The notes: generated from the sequence alone by a model not told the origin. Positions 1 through 7,372 are shown, counted from the stretch's first letter. The stretch is DNA of 11,041 bases from an uncultured Chitinophagaceae bacterium (GCA_937900675.1 CALCEA010000151.1:1-11041), one strand, 5' to 3'. A program made the numbers and translations.

Positions 1-323
1 ATTATGAATTAGGCAATATGGAGATTGTAAACTATTTATCTAAATCAGTTTACCGCTTTATGTCTAAGATGAATAATTTAGGTGCGGTGGAAGAAGTACT
101 CTTTCATTTTATTAGAAAGTCTATTCAATCTGGTGGAGAAATCAATCAATCTTTCCAAGACTTATTGGATACACTTCAACCATTAGAGAAAAACAAATTA
201 GAAAGTCGTGCCTTCATGTACCTAGATATTATTTCTTGGTTGGAAAGCAGAATTCAAGGTAAAGATGTGCAAAGCATCATCAGAGAAAAGTTTTTAGCAC
301 AAATAAAAAAGAGTCCCTTGTAG
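1..323 (+). CDS. C-terminal end of an unrecognised helical protein (5' truncated)
   Basis: The reading frame is open to the left edge of the window (residues YELGN come before the first in-frame ATG at 18), so this is almost certainly the tail of a longer protein rather than a 101-residue gene. About 106 residues are visible. They are mostly helix-forming, rich in Leu, Ile, Glu and Lys, with no signal peptide, membrane segment or recognisable catalytic motif. I do not recognise the family and assign no function. The stop codon TAG (321-323) lies in the loop of a terminator hairpin, so the last codons are also part of the terminator stem. The next gene converges from the other strand. It could instead be a short complete gene starting at 18; the continuous upstream frame makes that less likely. 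Confidence 0.6.
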   Translation, partial: YELGNMEIVNYLSKSVYRFMSKMNNLGAVEEVLFHFIRKSIQSGGEINQSFQDLLDTLQPLEKNKLESRAFMYLDIISWLESRIQGKDVQSIIREKFLAQIKKSPL

Positions 324-335
324 GAGACTCTTTTT
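306..335. terminator. Bidirectional intrinsic terminator between convergent genes
   Basis: GAGTC (311-315) pairs with GACTC (326-330), extended by A5 (306-310) pairing with T5 (331-335). Both strands therefore read a hairpin followed by a run of T. It sits between the stop of the plus-strand partial gene (323) and the stop of the minus-strand acyl-CoA ligase (341), so it can serve both. The left arm lies inside the coding region of the plus-strand gene, whose stop codon is in the loop. Confidence 0.75.
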
Positions 336-340
336 GTAAT

Positions 341-2122
341 TTATAAATACATAGTATCTATTTCTTTTTCGAAATTGGCGATGATATTCTTTCTTCTAAT
401 ACTTAGTTTAGGCGTCATCTCTTGTCTATCAATAGAGAACTCTCTTGGTATTAATGTAAACTTCTTTACCTGCTCTACTTGATTGAATAATTTATTGTAC
501 TCATCAACAATATCCGTAATCATTGTGATCACCATATTGTTTTTAATGATCTCTTCGTTACTTGTATATTCAATGCCATGTTGTTTTGCCCATTCTTTTA
601 ATTTAGAGAAGCCTGGAACAATCAATGCACTCACAAATCTTTTATTATCACCAATCAGAACTATCTGCTCAATGAAAGGACTTTCTTTCATTTTATTTTC
701 AATAGGCTGAGGTGCAACATATTTACCGCCGCTTGTTTTAAACAACTCTTTCTTACGGTCAGTAATTTTTAAATATTTACCATCAACAATTTCTCCGATA
801 TCACCTGTATGTAACCAACCATCAATGATTGTTTCTGCTGTTAAATCAGGGCGCTTATAGTATCCCTTCATCACACTTGGACCTGCTACACAGATCTCTC
901 CATCCGCTTCTAGCTTATAATCCACGCCACTAATCACATGACCTACTGTTCCGTATTTGGTGCCACCCGGTGTTCTTAGGTTAATACTAATGATTGGGCT
1001 ATTCTCTGTTGGACCATATCCTTCATACACTGGAATCTGTGCTGCATTAAATATGCGCAATAATTTTACTTGACATGCTGCACCACCAGTTACAATAAAT
1101 TTTACATTACCACCCAATGCTTCTCTCCACTTAACAAAAATTAATTTATTAGCTAATTTTAATTGAGTGCGATACCACCAAGATCCTGGATTTAAATTAT
1201 CATATTGTTCTCCCAATGCCACTGCCCAGAAGAATAATTTTCTTTTGATACCAGTTAAGGATTCACCAGTGATCATTATTTTTTCAAATACCTTTTCCAA
1301 TAATCTTGGTACAGTAGAGAAACCATCTGGCTTAATTTCTTTTAAGTTATCTCCAATGGTTTCAAGGCTTTCAGCATAGTAGATACTCATACCACTAAAC
1401 ATATAAATATAAGAAGCTACTTTTTCGAAAATATGATTCAGTGGTAAAAAGCTTAATACTTTTTGATCTGGTGCATCTGGGAAAGGAAAACTTTTTTTAC
1501 CTGATTGTAAATTAAAGTAGATGCTTTTATGTGTTAACATCACACCCTTTGGTGTGCCTGTTGTACCTGATGTATAAATAAAAGTGGCAACCTGATCAAC
1601 TGGAATTTCTTTTTTAATAACTTCTACTTGATTTAATAAATCAGCATCCTTATTTAATAAACTTGTCCAATGCTTAGCACCTGCAATATGATCAAATGTA
1701 TATACCTCTTTTAAACAAGGCACTTCTGCCTTGATAGACATTACTTTATCATACAATTCTTGGTTGCTTGCAAACATGTATTGAACAGATGCATCATTCA
1801 AGATGAATTTTAACTCCAATGGATTAGTTGTTGGATATACCGGTACCCAGATTAGTCCAATTTGCTGTGCAGCTAAATCTGCAGTTAACCATTCTGGTCT
1901 ATTAGAACTAATGATGGCAATCTTATCGCTTCCTTCTGCAGTGTAATCTTTTCCAGACAATCCAAGTGTCAACAAACCCGCACTCAACTGATTCACAGTA
2001 GTTGCAATCTCTTGTGTGGAGTACTTTCTCCAAACACCATTCTCTTTGGCTGCCAACATATCTTCCTGTGGGAAATGTTGTAATTGATGTTCGATACAAT
2101 CGAAGAGTCTTTTGATTTCCAT
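341..2122 (-). CDS. Long-chain fatty acid--CoA ligase (AMP-binding, ANL superfamily)
   Basis: This enzyme activates fatty acids with ATP to an acyl-adenylate and then transfers the acyl group to CoA, feeding lipid synthesis or beta-oxidation. It is probably cytosolic or at the inner membrane face. Numbering from the chosen start, the sequence has the P-loop YTSGTTGTPKG (183-193), FLPLNHIFEK (225-234), the adenine-binding EGYGPTE (367-373), the hinge-side GWLHTGD (435-441) with ITDRKKE just after it, and the C-terminal catalytic Lys in MTPKLS (about 572). Its 593 residues fit bacterial and bubblegum-type long-chain ligases of about 600. I chose ATG at 2122; a TTG two codons upstream (2128) would add only Met-Thr. 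It stands alone: a terminator precedes it and a two-way terminator follows. A weak -7-like TATTTTG on the minus strand (2148-2142) lies just upstream. Chain-length preference cannot be read. Confidence 0.93.
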   Translation of the reverse strand: MEIKRLFDCIEHQLQHFPQEDMLAAKENGVWRKYSTQEIATTVNQLSAGLLTLGLSGKDYTAEGSDKIAIISSNRPEWLTADLAAQQIGLIWVPVYPTTNPLELKFILNDASVQYMFASNQELYDKVMSIKAEVPCLKEVYTFDHIAGAKHWTSLLNKDADLLNQVEVIKKEIPVDQVATFIYTSGTTGTPKGVMLTHKSIYFNLQSGKKSFPFPDAPDQKVLSFLPLNHIFEKVASYIYMFSGMSIYYAESLETIGDNLKEIKPDGFSTVPRLLEKVFEKIMITGESLTGIKRKLFFWAVALGEQYDNLNPGSWWYRTQLKLANKLIFVKWREALGGNVKFIVTGGAACQVKLLRIFNAAQIPVYEGYGPTENSPIISINLRTPGGTKYGTVGHVISGVDYKLEADGEICVAGPSVMKGYYKRPDLTAETIIDGWLHTGDIGEIVDGKYLKITDRKKELFKTSGGKYVAPQPIENKMKESPFIEQIVLIGDNKRFVSALIVPGFSKLKEWAKQHGIEYTSNEEIIKNNMVITMITDIVDEYNKLFNQVEQVKKFTLIPREFSIDRQEMTPKLSIRRKNIIANFEKEIDTMYL

Positions 2123-2150
2123 AGTCAAGCAAATTGTGTAACAAAATACA

Positions 2151-2176
2151 AAAAAAACCCGACCTAAAGCCGGGTT
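2151..2176 (-). terminator. Intrinsic terminator after the DUF1015 gene
   Basis: Read on the minus strand, AACCCG and CGGGTT (2176-2171 and 2161-2156) form a GC-rich stem around a 9-base loop, followed by a run of T at 2157-2151. It lies 22 bases past the DUF1015 stop codon and before the acyl-CoA ligase start at 2122, so it separates the serC-DUF1015 unit from the ligase gene. Confidence 0.87.
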
Positions 2177-2198
2177 ATCTTTCTATTTAAGGAAATTT

Positions 2199-3419
2199 TT
2201 AATAAATCAAATTGGTCAATAAGCCGTCTCTTAATTTCGGCTCAAACCATGTACTTTTTGGAGGCATCACTTCACCAGCGTCTGCAATGTTGAACAATTG
2301 ATCTATGGTTACTGGGTATAAACTAAACGCAATCGCCATCTCTCCACTATCCACTCTTTTTTCTAGTTCTACTAATCCTCGAATGCCACCTACAAAATCA
2401 ATTCTCTTATCTGTTCTCTGATCTTGAATTCCAAAAATGGGAGATAAAATATTGTTAGATAAAATAGTTACATCTAAAACGCCAATTGGATCTGCGTCGT
2501 TATAAGTTCCTGGTTTTGCAGTTAAGCTATACCATTGCTTATTGATATACATTCCGAAATGATGTAAGCTAGCTGGCTTATAAGCAGTATCTACTTTTGT
2601 TACTGTGAATTGATTTTCTAAAGCAGCCATTAAAGCTTCTTCTGAATGTCCATTCAAATCTTTTACTACACGATTATAATCCATAATGTGTAATTGATTA
2701 GATGGGAACAAAGTGGTTAAAAAATAATCAGCACTTTCCGGTGCAGCTAATTTTACTTTTGCTGCAGAAGCTGCTCTATGATGTCCATCTGCGATATAAG
2801 TGCATGGAACTTCTTTTTCAAACAATTGCGTGATTTGATCTATCACTGTTTCATCACTCACTGCCCAAACAGTATGTTGAATACCATCTTCTGCAGTAAA
2901 ATCATACACTGCATTTTTAGTAGTCTTCCACTTATCAATCAACGCATCAATAGAGGCTTGATTACGATACGCTAAAAATACATTTCCTGTTTGTGCTCCA
3001 GAAGTCTTGATATGATTGATTCTATCTTGCTCTTTCTCTGGTCTAGTAAACTCATGCTTCTTGATGATATCATTATTATAATCATCAATACTACTTACAC
3101 ATACTAAACCAGTTTGTGCACGACCATCCATGATTAATTGATAGATATAATAACAAGGTTTTGATTCTTTAAACAATACTTCTCTTTGTAAGAAAGCATT
3201 TAAATTTTCTAATGCTAAATCATATACTTGTTGACTGTGAATATCTACCGTTTCTGGCAAATCTATTTCACTCTTAGTAATATGTAAAAAAGAAAATGCG
3301 TTACCTACTGCTTCTTGTTTTGCTTCTGCACTATTCAATACATCGTAAGGTTTACTTGCTACTTGTTTTGCTAACTGTGGCTGAGGGCGAACAGCTTCAA
3401 AGGGTCTAATTTTTGCCAT
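2199..3419 (-). CDS. DUF1015 family protein, linked to serC
   Basis: The 406-residue protein fits full-length DUF1015 (PF06245). Visible family signatures are the N-terminal IRPFEAVRP and PYDV (24-27), KHEFTRPEKEQDR (121-133), the hallmark ADGHHRAA (210-217), and MPPKSTWFEPKL (385-396) near the C-terminus. There is no signal peptide or membrane segment, so it should be cytosolic. The biochemical role is not settled to my knowledge. The gene follows serC after 31 bases and ends at a strong terminator, which suggests co-transcription and a role in phosphoserine or serine metabolism. The DGHHR motif resembles the ParB/sulfiredoxin fold, which also contains the archaeal free serine kinase SerK; that link is my inference. 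The start is ATG at 3419, beginning the conserved MAKIRPF segment, so it is well supported. Confidence 0.92.
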   Translation of the reverse strand: MAKIRPFEAVRPQPQLAKQVASKPYDVLNSAEAKQEAVGNAFSFLHITKSEIDLPETVDIHSQQVYDLALENLNAFLQREVLFKESKPCYYIYQLIMDGRAQTGLVCVSSIDDYNNDIIKKHEFTRPEKEQDRINHIKTSGAQTGNVFLAYRNQASIDALIDKWKTTKNAVYDFTAEDGIQHTVWAVSDETVIDQITQLFEKEVPCTYIADGHHRAASAAKVKLAAPESADYFLTTLFPSNQLHIMDYNRVVKDLNGHSEEALMAALENQFTVTKVDTAYKPASLHHFGMYINKQWYSLTAKPGTYNDADPIGVLDVTILSNNILSPIFGIQDQRTDKRIDFVGGIRGLVELEKRVDSGEMAIAFSLYPVTIDQLFNIADAGEVMPPKSTWFEPKLRDGLLTNLIY

Positions 3420-3450
3420 GGGCGCGAATATCGTATTTTTTAAGGACTCT

Positions 3451-4509
3451 TTAGGAGAAGTTCTTCATTAATTCACAAAATGCTTTCACACTTTCATGTG
3501 GCATCGCATTGTACATGCTTACTCTAATACCACCAACGGTTCTATATCCTTTAACGCCGATCATTCCATTTTGTTTACAGATATCTAAAAATGCTGCTTC
3601 TTTGGTTTCGTCTTTCAAAAAGAAAACAGCATTCATGATGCTTCTATCTTCTTTTTTGATAGGACAATAAAAATGTTCAGAAGCATCAATGGTATCATAT
3701 AATAAATTTGCTTTTGCAATATTTCTTTTTTCCATTTCTGCAAGTCCACCTTCCTTCTCTATCCATCTTAAAGTTAGCAAACTAACATAGATCGCAAAAA
3801 CTGGTGGTGTATTTAATAATGAACCTGCTTCAATATGTTTTTGATAATCTAGTATCGCTGGTATTTTTCTATTCGTTTTTCCTAATAAAGATTTTTTAAC
3901 TACCACCATAGTCACACCAGCTGCTCCCATATTTTTTTGTGCACCTGCATAAATCAAATCAAATTGATTGAATGGAGTAGGTCTACAAAAAATGTCGGAA
4001 CTCATATCACCCACCAATGGAACGCCTAACTGAGGATAGCTATGCCATTGTGTACCTTCAACAGTATTGTTTGTGGTAATATGCAAATAGCTTGTATTTG
4101 CTGATAGTTTCAGGTCTTTAATTAAATGGGTATGCTTGTCTGCATGGGTATCTGCCACTACTTCAACAGGACCAAAGATCTTTGCTTCTTTCACGGCTTT
4201 ATTTCCCCATACACCATTATCACAAATTGCTGCTAATCCATTTTCATCTAATAAGTTCATGGGTACTTGCATAAACTGCATAGTAGCTCCACCTTGTAAA
4301 AACAATACCTCATACTCATCACCAATATTCATCAATCTTTTTACAATTGCTTTTGCTTCTTCTACTACTGCAACAAAATGTGTTGTACGATGTCCTATCT
4401 CTAAAATAGATAAACCTGTATCATTAAAATTATGGATGGCTTGAGCTGCTTGATCTAAAACTTCTTTTGGTAAAATAGATGGGCCCGAATTAAAATTGTG
4501 CAATTGCAT
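3451..4509 (-). CDS. serC: Phosphoserine aminotransferase
   Basis: SerC is a PLP-dependent class V aminotransferase that converts 3-phosphohydroxypyruvate and glutamate to O-phospho-L-serine and 2-oxoglutarate, the second step of serine synthesis. In some bacteria it also serves pyridoxal phosphate synthesis. The sequence has the N-terminal NFNSGPSILP, the cofactor phosphate-binding GGATMQF (73-79), Trp101 for ring stacking, the substrate-site motif HITTNNTVEGTQW (143-155), VGDMSSD (166-172) with the PLP-contacting Asp, and Lys192 in AGAQKNMG, the expected Schiff-base lysine. The C-terminus carries the usual GGIRVSMYNAM. Its 352 residues are close to the E. coli enzyme (362). The ATG at 4509 directly begins the conserved N-terminus. 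DUF1015 follows after 31 bases. No serA or serB gene is in the window, and I found no convincing promoter in the 27 bases between the upstream hairpin and this start. Confidence 0.96.
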   Translation of the reverse strand: MQLHNFNSGPSILPKEVLDQAAQAIHNFNDTGLSILEIGHRTTHFVAVVEEAKAIVKRLMNIGDEYEVLFLQGGATMQFMQVPMNLLDENGLAAICDNGVWGNKAVKEAKIFGPVEVVADTHADKHTHLIKDLKLSANTSYLHITTNNTVEGTQWHSYPQLGVPLVGDMSSDIFCRPTPFNQFDLIYAGAQKNMGAAGVTMVVVKKSLLGKTNRKIPAILDYQKHIEAGSLLNTPPVFAIYVSLLTLRWIEKEGGLAEMEKRNIAKANLLYDTIDASEHFYCPIKKEDRSIMNAVFFLKDETKEAAFLDICKQNGMIGVKGYRTVGGIRVSMYNAMPHESVKAFCELMKNFS

Positions 4510-4536
4510 TTTAGTTATATTTTAGATTTTTTCGGC

Positions 4537-4571
4537 ATGAATAAAAAGGTACACTGTACCTTTTTATTCAT
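4537..4571 (-). terminator. Perfect 16-bp hairpin downstream of the DUF502 gene
   Basis: The arms 4537-4552 and 4556-4571 are perfect reverse complements separated by only three bases (ACT). Read on the minus strand, the 3' arm holds GTACC followed by five T. It begins three bases after the DUF502 stop codon and ends 27 bases before the serC start, so it most likely terminates DUF502 transcription. It could alternatively be a processing or stability hairpin in a DUF502-serC transcript. Confidence 0.7.
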
Positions 4572-4574
4572 CCA

Positions 4575-5246
4575 TCAAGAAGCGCTATGCGCTTCTTTCT
4601 CATTCTCATCAACCGTGGTCACACCACCAGACACTACATATTTCATAGCTTCTGATGCACTAATACCTCTTGGTAATTTTTTGATTCTAGAAGATGGAAC
4701 GATATAAGTAATTCCTGAAATAGCATAAGAATGAGGAACATATACTGTTACATAATCTTTCATGCCAAAATGTTCAGTATTTTCTTGTGTGATAAATCCT
4801 ACTCTCCAAACATCTTGTGCATCTACATTCACCAAAACAGGTACATCAAATTTTTTCTTATTACCTGCAAATGCTTCTAAGAAATCTTTTACAGATGAGT
4901 AGATGATTTTTATTCCTGGAGTTCTCTCCAACACTTTATCAAAAACAGAAACCAATCGCTCCATAAAATATAAAGAGCTCAACCATCCTACTATAAATAC
5001 CAAAGCTATCACCACTAAAAATCCAAGTCCGGTTACTTTAGGAATTTGTCCATTCACTTCTGCGAACTGAACTGGGAACAATACATTTAATAAATTAGGC
5101 AAGAAATTATCTACCCAATTAAATAGGCTCACAATTACCCATACAGTGACACCGATGGGAGCCAGTACCACGATTCCTTGAAAAAAGAACTGAGCCAATG
5201 CTGCTAAAAGCTGTTTTCTTCTGATTTTGTCCCTGAAACTGGGCAT
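4575..5246 (-). CDS. DUF502 family two-helix membrane protein
   Basis: This belongs to DUF502 (PF04367), integral membrane proteins of unknown molecular function related to plant COV/LCV proteins. Numbering from ATG 5246 (223 residues): FFFQGIVVLAPIGVTVWV opens the first membrane helix (about 20-43), a loop with Asp and Asn follows, then a second helix (about 72-90, GLGFLVVIALVFIVGW). After that come the conserved RTPGIKIIYSSVKDF (108-122), a beta-rich soluble domain with YVP and TYIVPSSRI, and the family's closing SEAMKYVVSGG (198-208). A longer form from GTG 5294 (239 residues) is possible. I prefer the ATG because GTG starts are rarer, the first helix then begins at the usual distance, and the GTG lies inside a perfect palindrome. 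The gene is divergent from tetR and upstream of serC; the hairpins between suggest it is mostly transcribed separately. Confidence 0.88.
   Translation of the reverse strand: MPSFRDKIRRKQLLAALAQFFFQGIVVLAPIGVTVWVIVSLFNWVDNFLPNLLNVLFPVQFAEVNGQIPKVTGLGFLVVIALVFIVGWLSSLYFMERLVSVFDKVLERTPGIKIIYSSVKDFLEAFAGNKKKFDVPVLVNVDAQDVWRVGFITQENTEHFGMKDYVTVYVPHSYAISGITYIVPSSRIKKLPRGISASEAMKYVVSGGVTTVDENEKEAHSAS
4577..4597 (-). repeat. Second hairpin inside the 3' end of the DUF502 coding sequence
   Basis: AAGAAGCGC (4577-4585) and GCGCTTCTT (4589-4597) are perfect 9-base complements around a three-base loop (TAT). The stem is made of the last sense codons (EAHSAS) and reaches into the stop codon at 4577-4575. 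It lies five bases from the 16-bp hairpin, giving a tandem hairpin pair in the transcript. It may strengthen termination or protect the 3' end. Confidence 0.55.
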
Positions 5247-5285
5247 TTGGTATGGATTTAGAGCCAAATTTCGCCCTTTTTTACC

Positions 5286-5298
5286 ATTTGTCACAAAT
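5286..5298. promoter_or_regulatory. 13-base perfect palindrome in the divergent intergenic region
   Basis: ATTTGT and ACAAAT flank a single C, giving a perfect 13-base inverted repeat. It lies upstream of the preferred DUF502 ATG (5246) and about 24 bases before the tetR -33 element. It could be a regulator site for DUF502 or an auxiliary site for tetR. AT-rich DNA produces short palindromes by chance, so this is tentative. Confidence 0.3.
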
Positions 5299-5314
5299 AA
5301 TTAAATATTCATCT

Positions 5315-5344
5315 TGGAAACTTTGAATACCTAAATAGTTTCCA
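5315..5344. promoter_or_regulatory. Candidate TetR operator (8-bp inverted repeat)
   Basis: TGGAAACT (5315-5322) and AGTTTCCA (5337-5344) are perfect reverse complements with a 14-base spacer. The half-site centres are 22 bases apart, about two helical turns, which suits a dimeric repressor or a pair of dimers. The left half overlaps the -33 TTTG and the right half ends where the -7 box begins, so a bound protein would block RNA polymerase. The first gene downstream encodes a TetR protein, which makes autorepression the natural reading. Confidence 0.6.
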
Positions 5345-5352
5345 TAGTTTTG
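5322..5352 (+). promoter_or_regulatory. Bacteroidetes-type promoter for the tetR-efflux operon
   Basis: TTTG (5322-5325), a 19-base spacer, and TAGTTTTG (5345-5352) match the Bacteroidetes housekeeping promoter consensus of TTTG, about 19 bases, TAnnTTTG. The expected transcription start is around 5356-5360, leaving a leader of only about 10-14 bases before the ATG at 5370. Confidence 0.72.
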
Positions 5353-5369
5353 CGGCCTCAAATGAAGCT

Positions 5370-6029
5370 ATGGAAAATCGTATATTATTGAAAGCCAGAG
5401 AATTAGTAGTAAGAAATGGGGCAAGATATGTCACTATGGATGTGTTAGCCAATGAGTTAGGTATTAGTAAAAAGACTATTTACCAGTTTTTTGTAGACAA
5501 AGACGCTTTGATTTCTGCAGTCATTGATTTTGAACTAGAAGAGCAATCTTTAAGATGCACTAGAAGCCTTCAACAAGCAGAAAATGCGGTTCATGAAATG
5601 TTCATGTTATTGGAAGATATTCAAACACTTTTCAGAAATATGAATCCATTAACTATTTCTGAATTAGCCAAATATCATTTAGATGCATTCAAGAAAATTG
5701 AGCATCATAAAAATGTGTTTATGCATGGAGTGATTATCTCCAATTTAAAAAGAGGTATTGAGCAAGGAGTTTATAGAAAAGATATTGATCCAGAAATTTT
5801 AGCTGCCTACAGATTAGAAACTGGCTTTATTGCATTTAACCCAAATGTATTCCCTTTAAACAAACATGATATTGGTAAAGTAAATGTTCAAATTATGGAA
5901 CACTTTATTTATGGCGTAATGTCGCCAAAGGGTTTAGAGTTGATGATGAAATATAAAGAAGAAAAATTGGCAGGAAAAGACAAAAGTTTGGATGAAGAAT
6001 TTATTAACAGAATAACAAGCAAGCAATAA
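5370..6029 (+). CDS. TetR/AcrR family transcriptional regulator
   Basis: A 219-residue protein of typical TetR size. The N-terminal DNA-binding domain has GARYVTMDVLANELGISKKTIYQFF (about residues 17-41), the characteristic helix-turn-helix with a TIYQFF recognition helix, followed by DKDALISAVI, where the family usually has a (N/D)K(E/D)xL segment. The rest is all-helical and divergent, as expected for a ligand-binding and dimerisation domain. It is the first gene of a four-gene unit, with the outer-membrane channel starting 5 bases after its stop, so it is probably a repressor of its own operon. A perfect interrupted palindrome overlaps its promoter. The ATG at 5370 is the only plausible start near the conserved N-terminus. 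The ligand is unknown. A role as activator cannot be excluded. Confidence 0.92.
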   Translation: MENRILLKARELVVRNGARYVTMDVLANELGISKKTIYQFFVDKDALISAVIDFELEEQSLRCTRSLQQAENAVHEMFMLLEDIQTLFRNMNPLTISELAKYHLDAFKKIEHHKNVFMHGVIISNLKRGIEQGVYRKDIDPEILAAYRLETGFIAFNPNVFPLNKHDIGKVNVQIMEHFIYGVMSPKGLELMMKYKEEKLAGKDKSLDEEFINRITSKQ

Positions 6030-6034
6030 AATAT

Positions 6035-7372
6035 ATGAAACAAGTATTCTTATTAATCATGGGAACAATGAGCATTGTGCAATCCTTTGCTCAAACCGAA
6101 ATACCTAACATTCATCAATTTAAATTAGATGATTGTGTAGTATATGCACAAAAAAACAATGTGCAAGTTAAAAACGCATTATTAGCAATCGATGCACAAG
6201 TCCAGACCAACAGAGAGATTGGTGCTGCGGCTTATCCAACCGTAATGACTAGCTCTAGCGTGATGGATTACACTAAGATTCCGGTAAGCTTACTACCTGC
6301 ACAAATTTTTGGTGGTGCAGCTGGAACCTTTATTCCCGTTCAGTTTGGTACTAAGTTTAACGCCAACTACGGTGCTAACTTTTCTCAATTATTATTTGAT
6401 GGACAAGTATTTATTGCCTTACAAGCAAGAAGTACTTCTTTAGAAATGCAAAGGAAGAACGCTGCATTAACTGAAGAAAATATCAAAGCAAATATTTACA
6501 AAATTTACTATCAGTTATCTGCTAGTAAAACACAGTTAAACATCTTAGATGCAAACATCGAAAGACTAAGTAAGCTAGCACATGATGCTGAAATTATGTA
6601 TAAGAATGGCTTTGCTGAAAAATTAGATGTTGATAAAGTAAATGTTCAGTTAAACAATTTACAAACAGAGAAGTTAAAAGCAAATAACGCTGTAGCTATT
6701 GGCTACATGGGTTTAAAAATGCTAATGGGCATGCCAGTTAAAGACAGTTTGGTATTAACTGAAACAATCAATGAAAAAGACTTAACAGGAGATGTTTTAG
6801 TGGAGAACGAATTTCAATATGCTTTGAGAAAAGATTTCCAATACTTAACTACATTGAAAAAGTTAAGCGAGTATAATGTAAAGCGTTATCAATTGAGTAA
6901 TCTTCCAACTGTGAGCGTTTCTGGTGCTTATACTAAGAATGCACAAAGACAAAAGTTTGATTTCTTTGAAGGTGGCAACTGGTTTACTACATCTTTCTTC
7001 AACCTAAATGTAAGCCTACCTATTTTTAATGGAGGCGCTACTATGGCTAAAATTAGAAGAACCAAGATTGAATTGCAACAGGTGAAGAATCAAATGGATG
7101 CGATGAAGAACAATATTGATAATGAAATCACTCAAGCTAAATTAAATTATATCTCTTCAGTAGCAACTGTTCAGTTTCAAAAGAAAAATATGCAATTAGC
7201 GGAAACGGTTTATGCTCAAACTAAAAAGAAGTTTGAAACTGGAACTGGATCTAACACAGAAATCTCTGCCTCTCAAGCAGACTTAGTAAGTGCTCAAAAC
7301 AACTATATGAATGCATTATATAGTGCATTGATTGCGAAAGTTGATTTCTTAAAAGCTACTGGTAAATTATAA
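6035..7372 (+). CDS. TolC-like outer membrane efflux channel
   Basis: This is a member of the outer membrane factor family (OEP, PF02321), which forms a trimeric barrel and periplasmic tunnel for export by RND pumps. Residues 1-20 are a Sec signal peptide with probable cleavage after SFAQ. The mature protein shows the family's internal duplication: AAYPTV (65-70) with QLLFDG (118-123) in the first half, and SNLPTV (288-293) with LPIFNGG (328-334) in the second. Long helical coiled-coil stretches (about 135-230 and 335-440) form the tunnel. The length (445 residues) is normal. I see no lipobox cysteine, so it is not a lipoprotein of the OprM/CusC type. It starts 5 bases after tetR and is followed 26 bases later by the fusion-protein gene, which completes the expected set. 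Confidence 0.94.
   Translation: MKQVFLLIMGTMSIVQSFAQTEIPNIHQFKLDDCVVYAQKNNVQVKNALLAIDAQVQTNREIGAAAYPTVMTSSSVMDYTKIPVSLLPAQIFGGAAGTFIPVQFGTKFNANYGANFSQLLFDGQVFIALQARSTSLEMQRKNAALTEENIKANIYKIYYQLSASKTQLNILDANIERLSKLAHDAEIMYKNGFAEKLDVDKVNVQLNNLQTEKLKANNAVAIGYMGLKMLMGMPVKDSLVLTETINEKDLTGDVLVENEFQYALRKDFQYLTTLKKLSEYNVKRYQLSNLPTVSVSGAYTKNAQRQKFDFFEGGNWFTTSFFNLNVSLPIFNGGATMAKIRRTKIELQQVKNQMDAMKNNIDNEITQAKLNYISSVATVQFQKKNMQLAETVYAQTKKKFETGTGSNTEISASQADLVSAQNNYMNALYSALIAKVDFLKATGKL

Noticed and set aside
1923..2144. A 73-residue minus-strand frame overlapping the N-terminal end of the acyl-CoA ligase.
   Set aside because: It is an alternate frame of a clearly coding region with no recognisable protein features.
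5362..5391. A nine-codon open frame (ATG at 5362) overlapping the tetR start in another frame, as a possible leader peptide.
   Set aside because: It is very short, begins almost at the predicted transcription start, and no attenuator-like structure follows it. Chance is sufficient.
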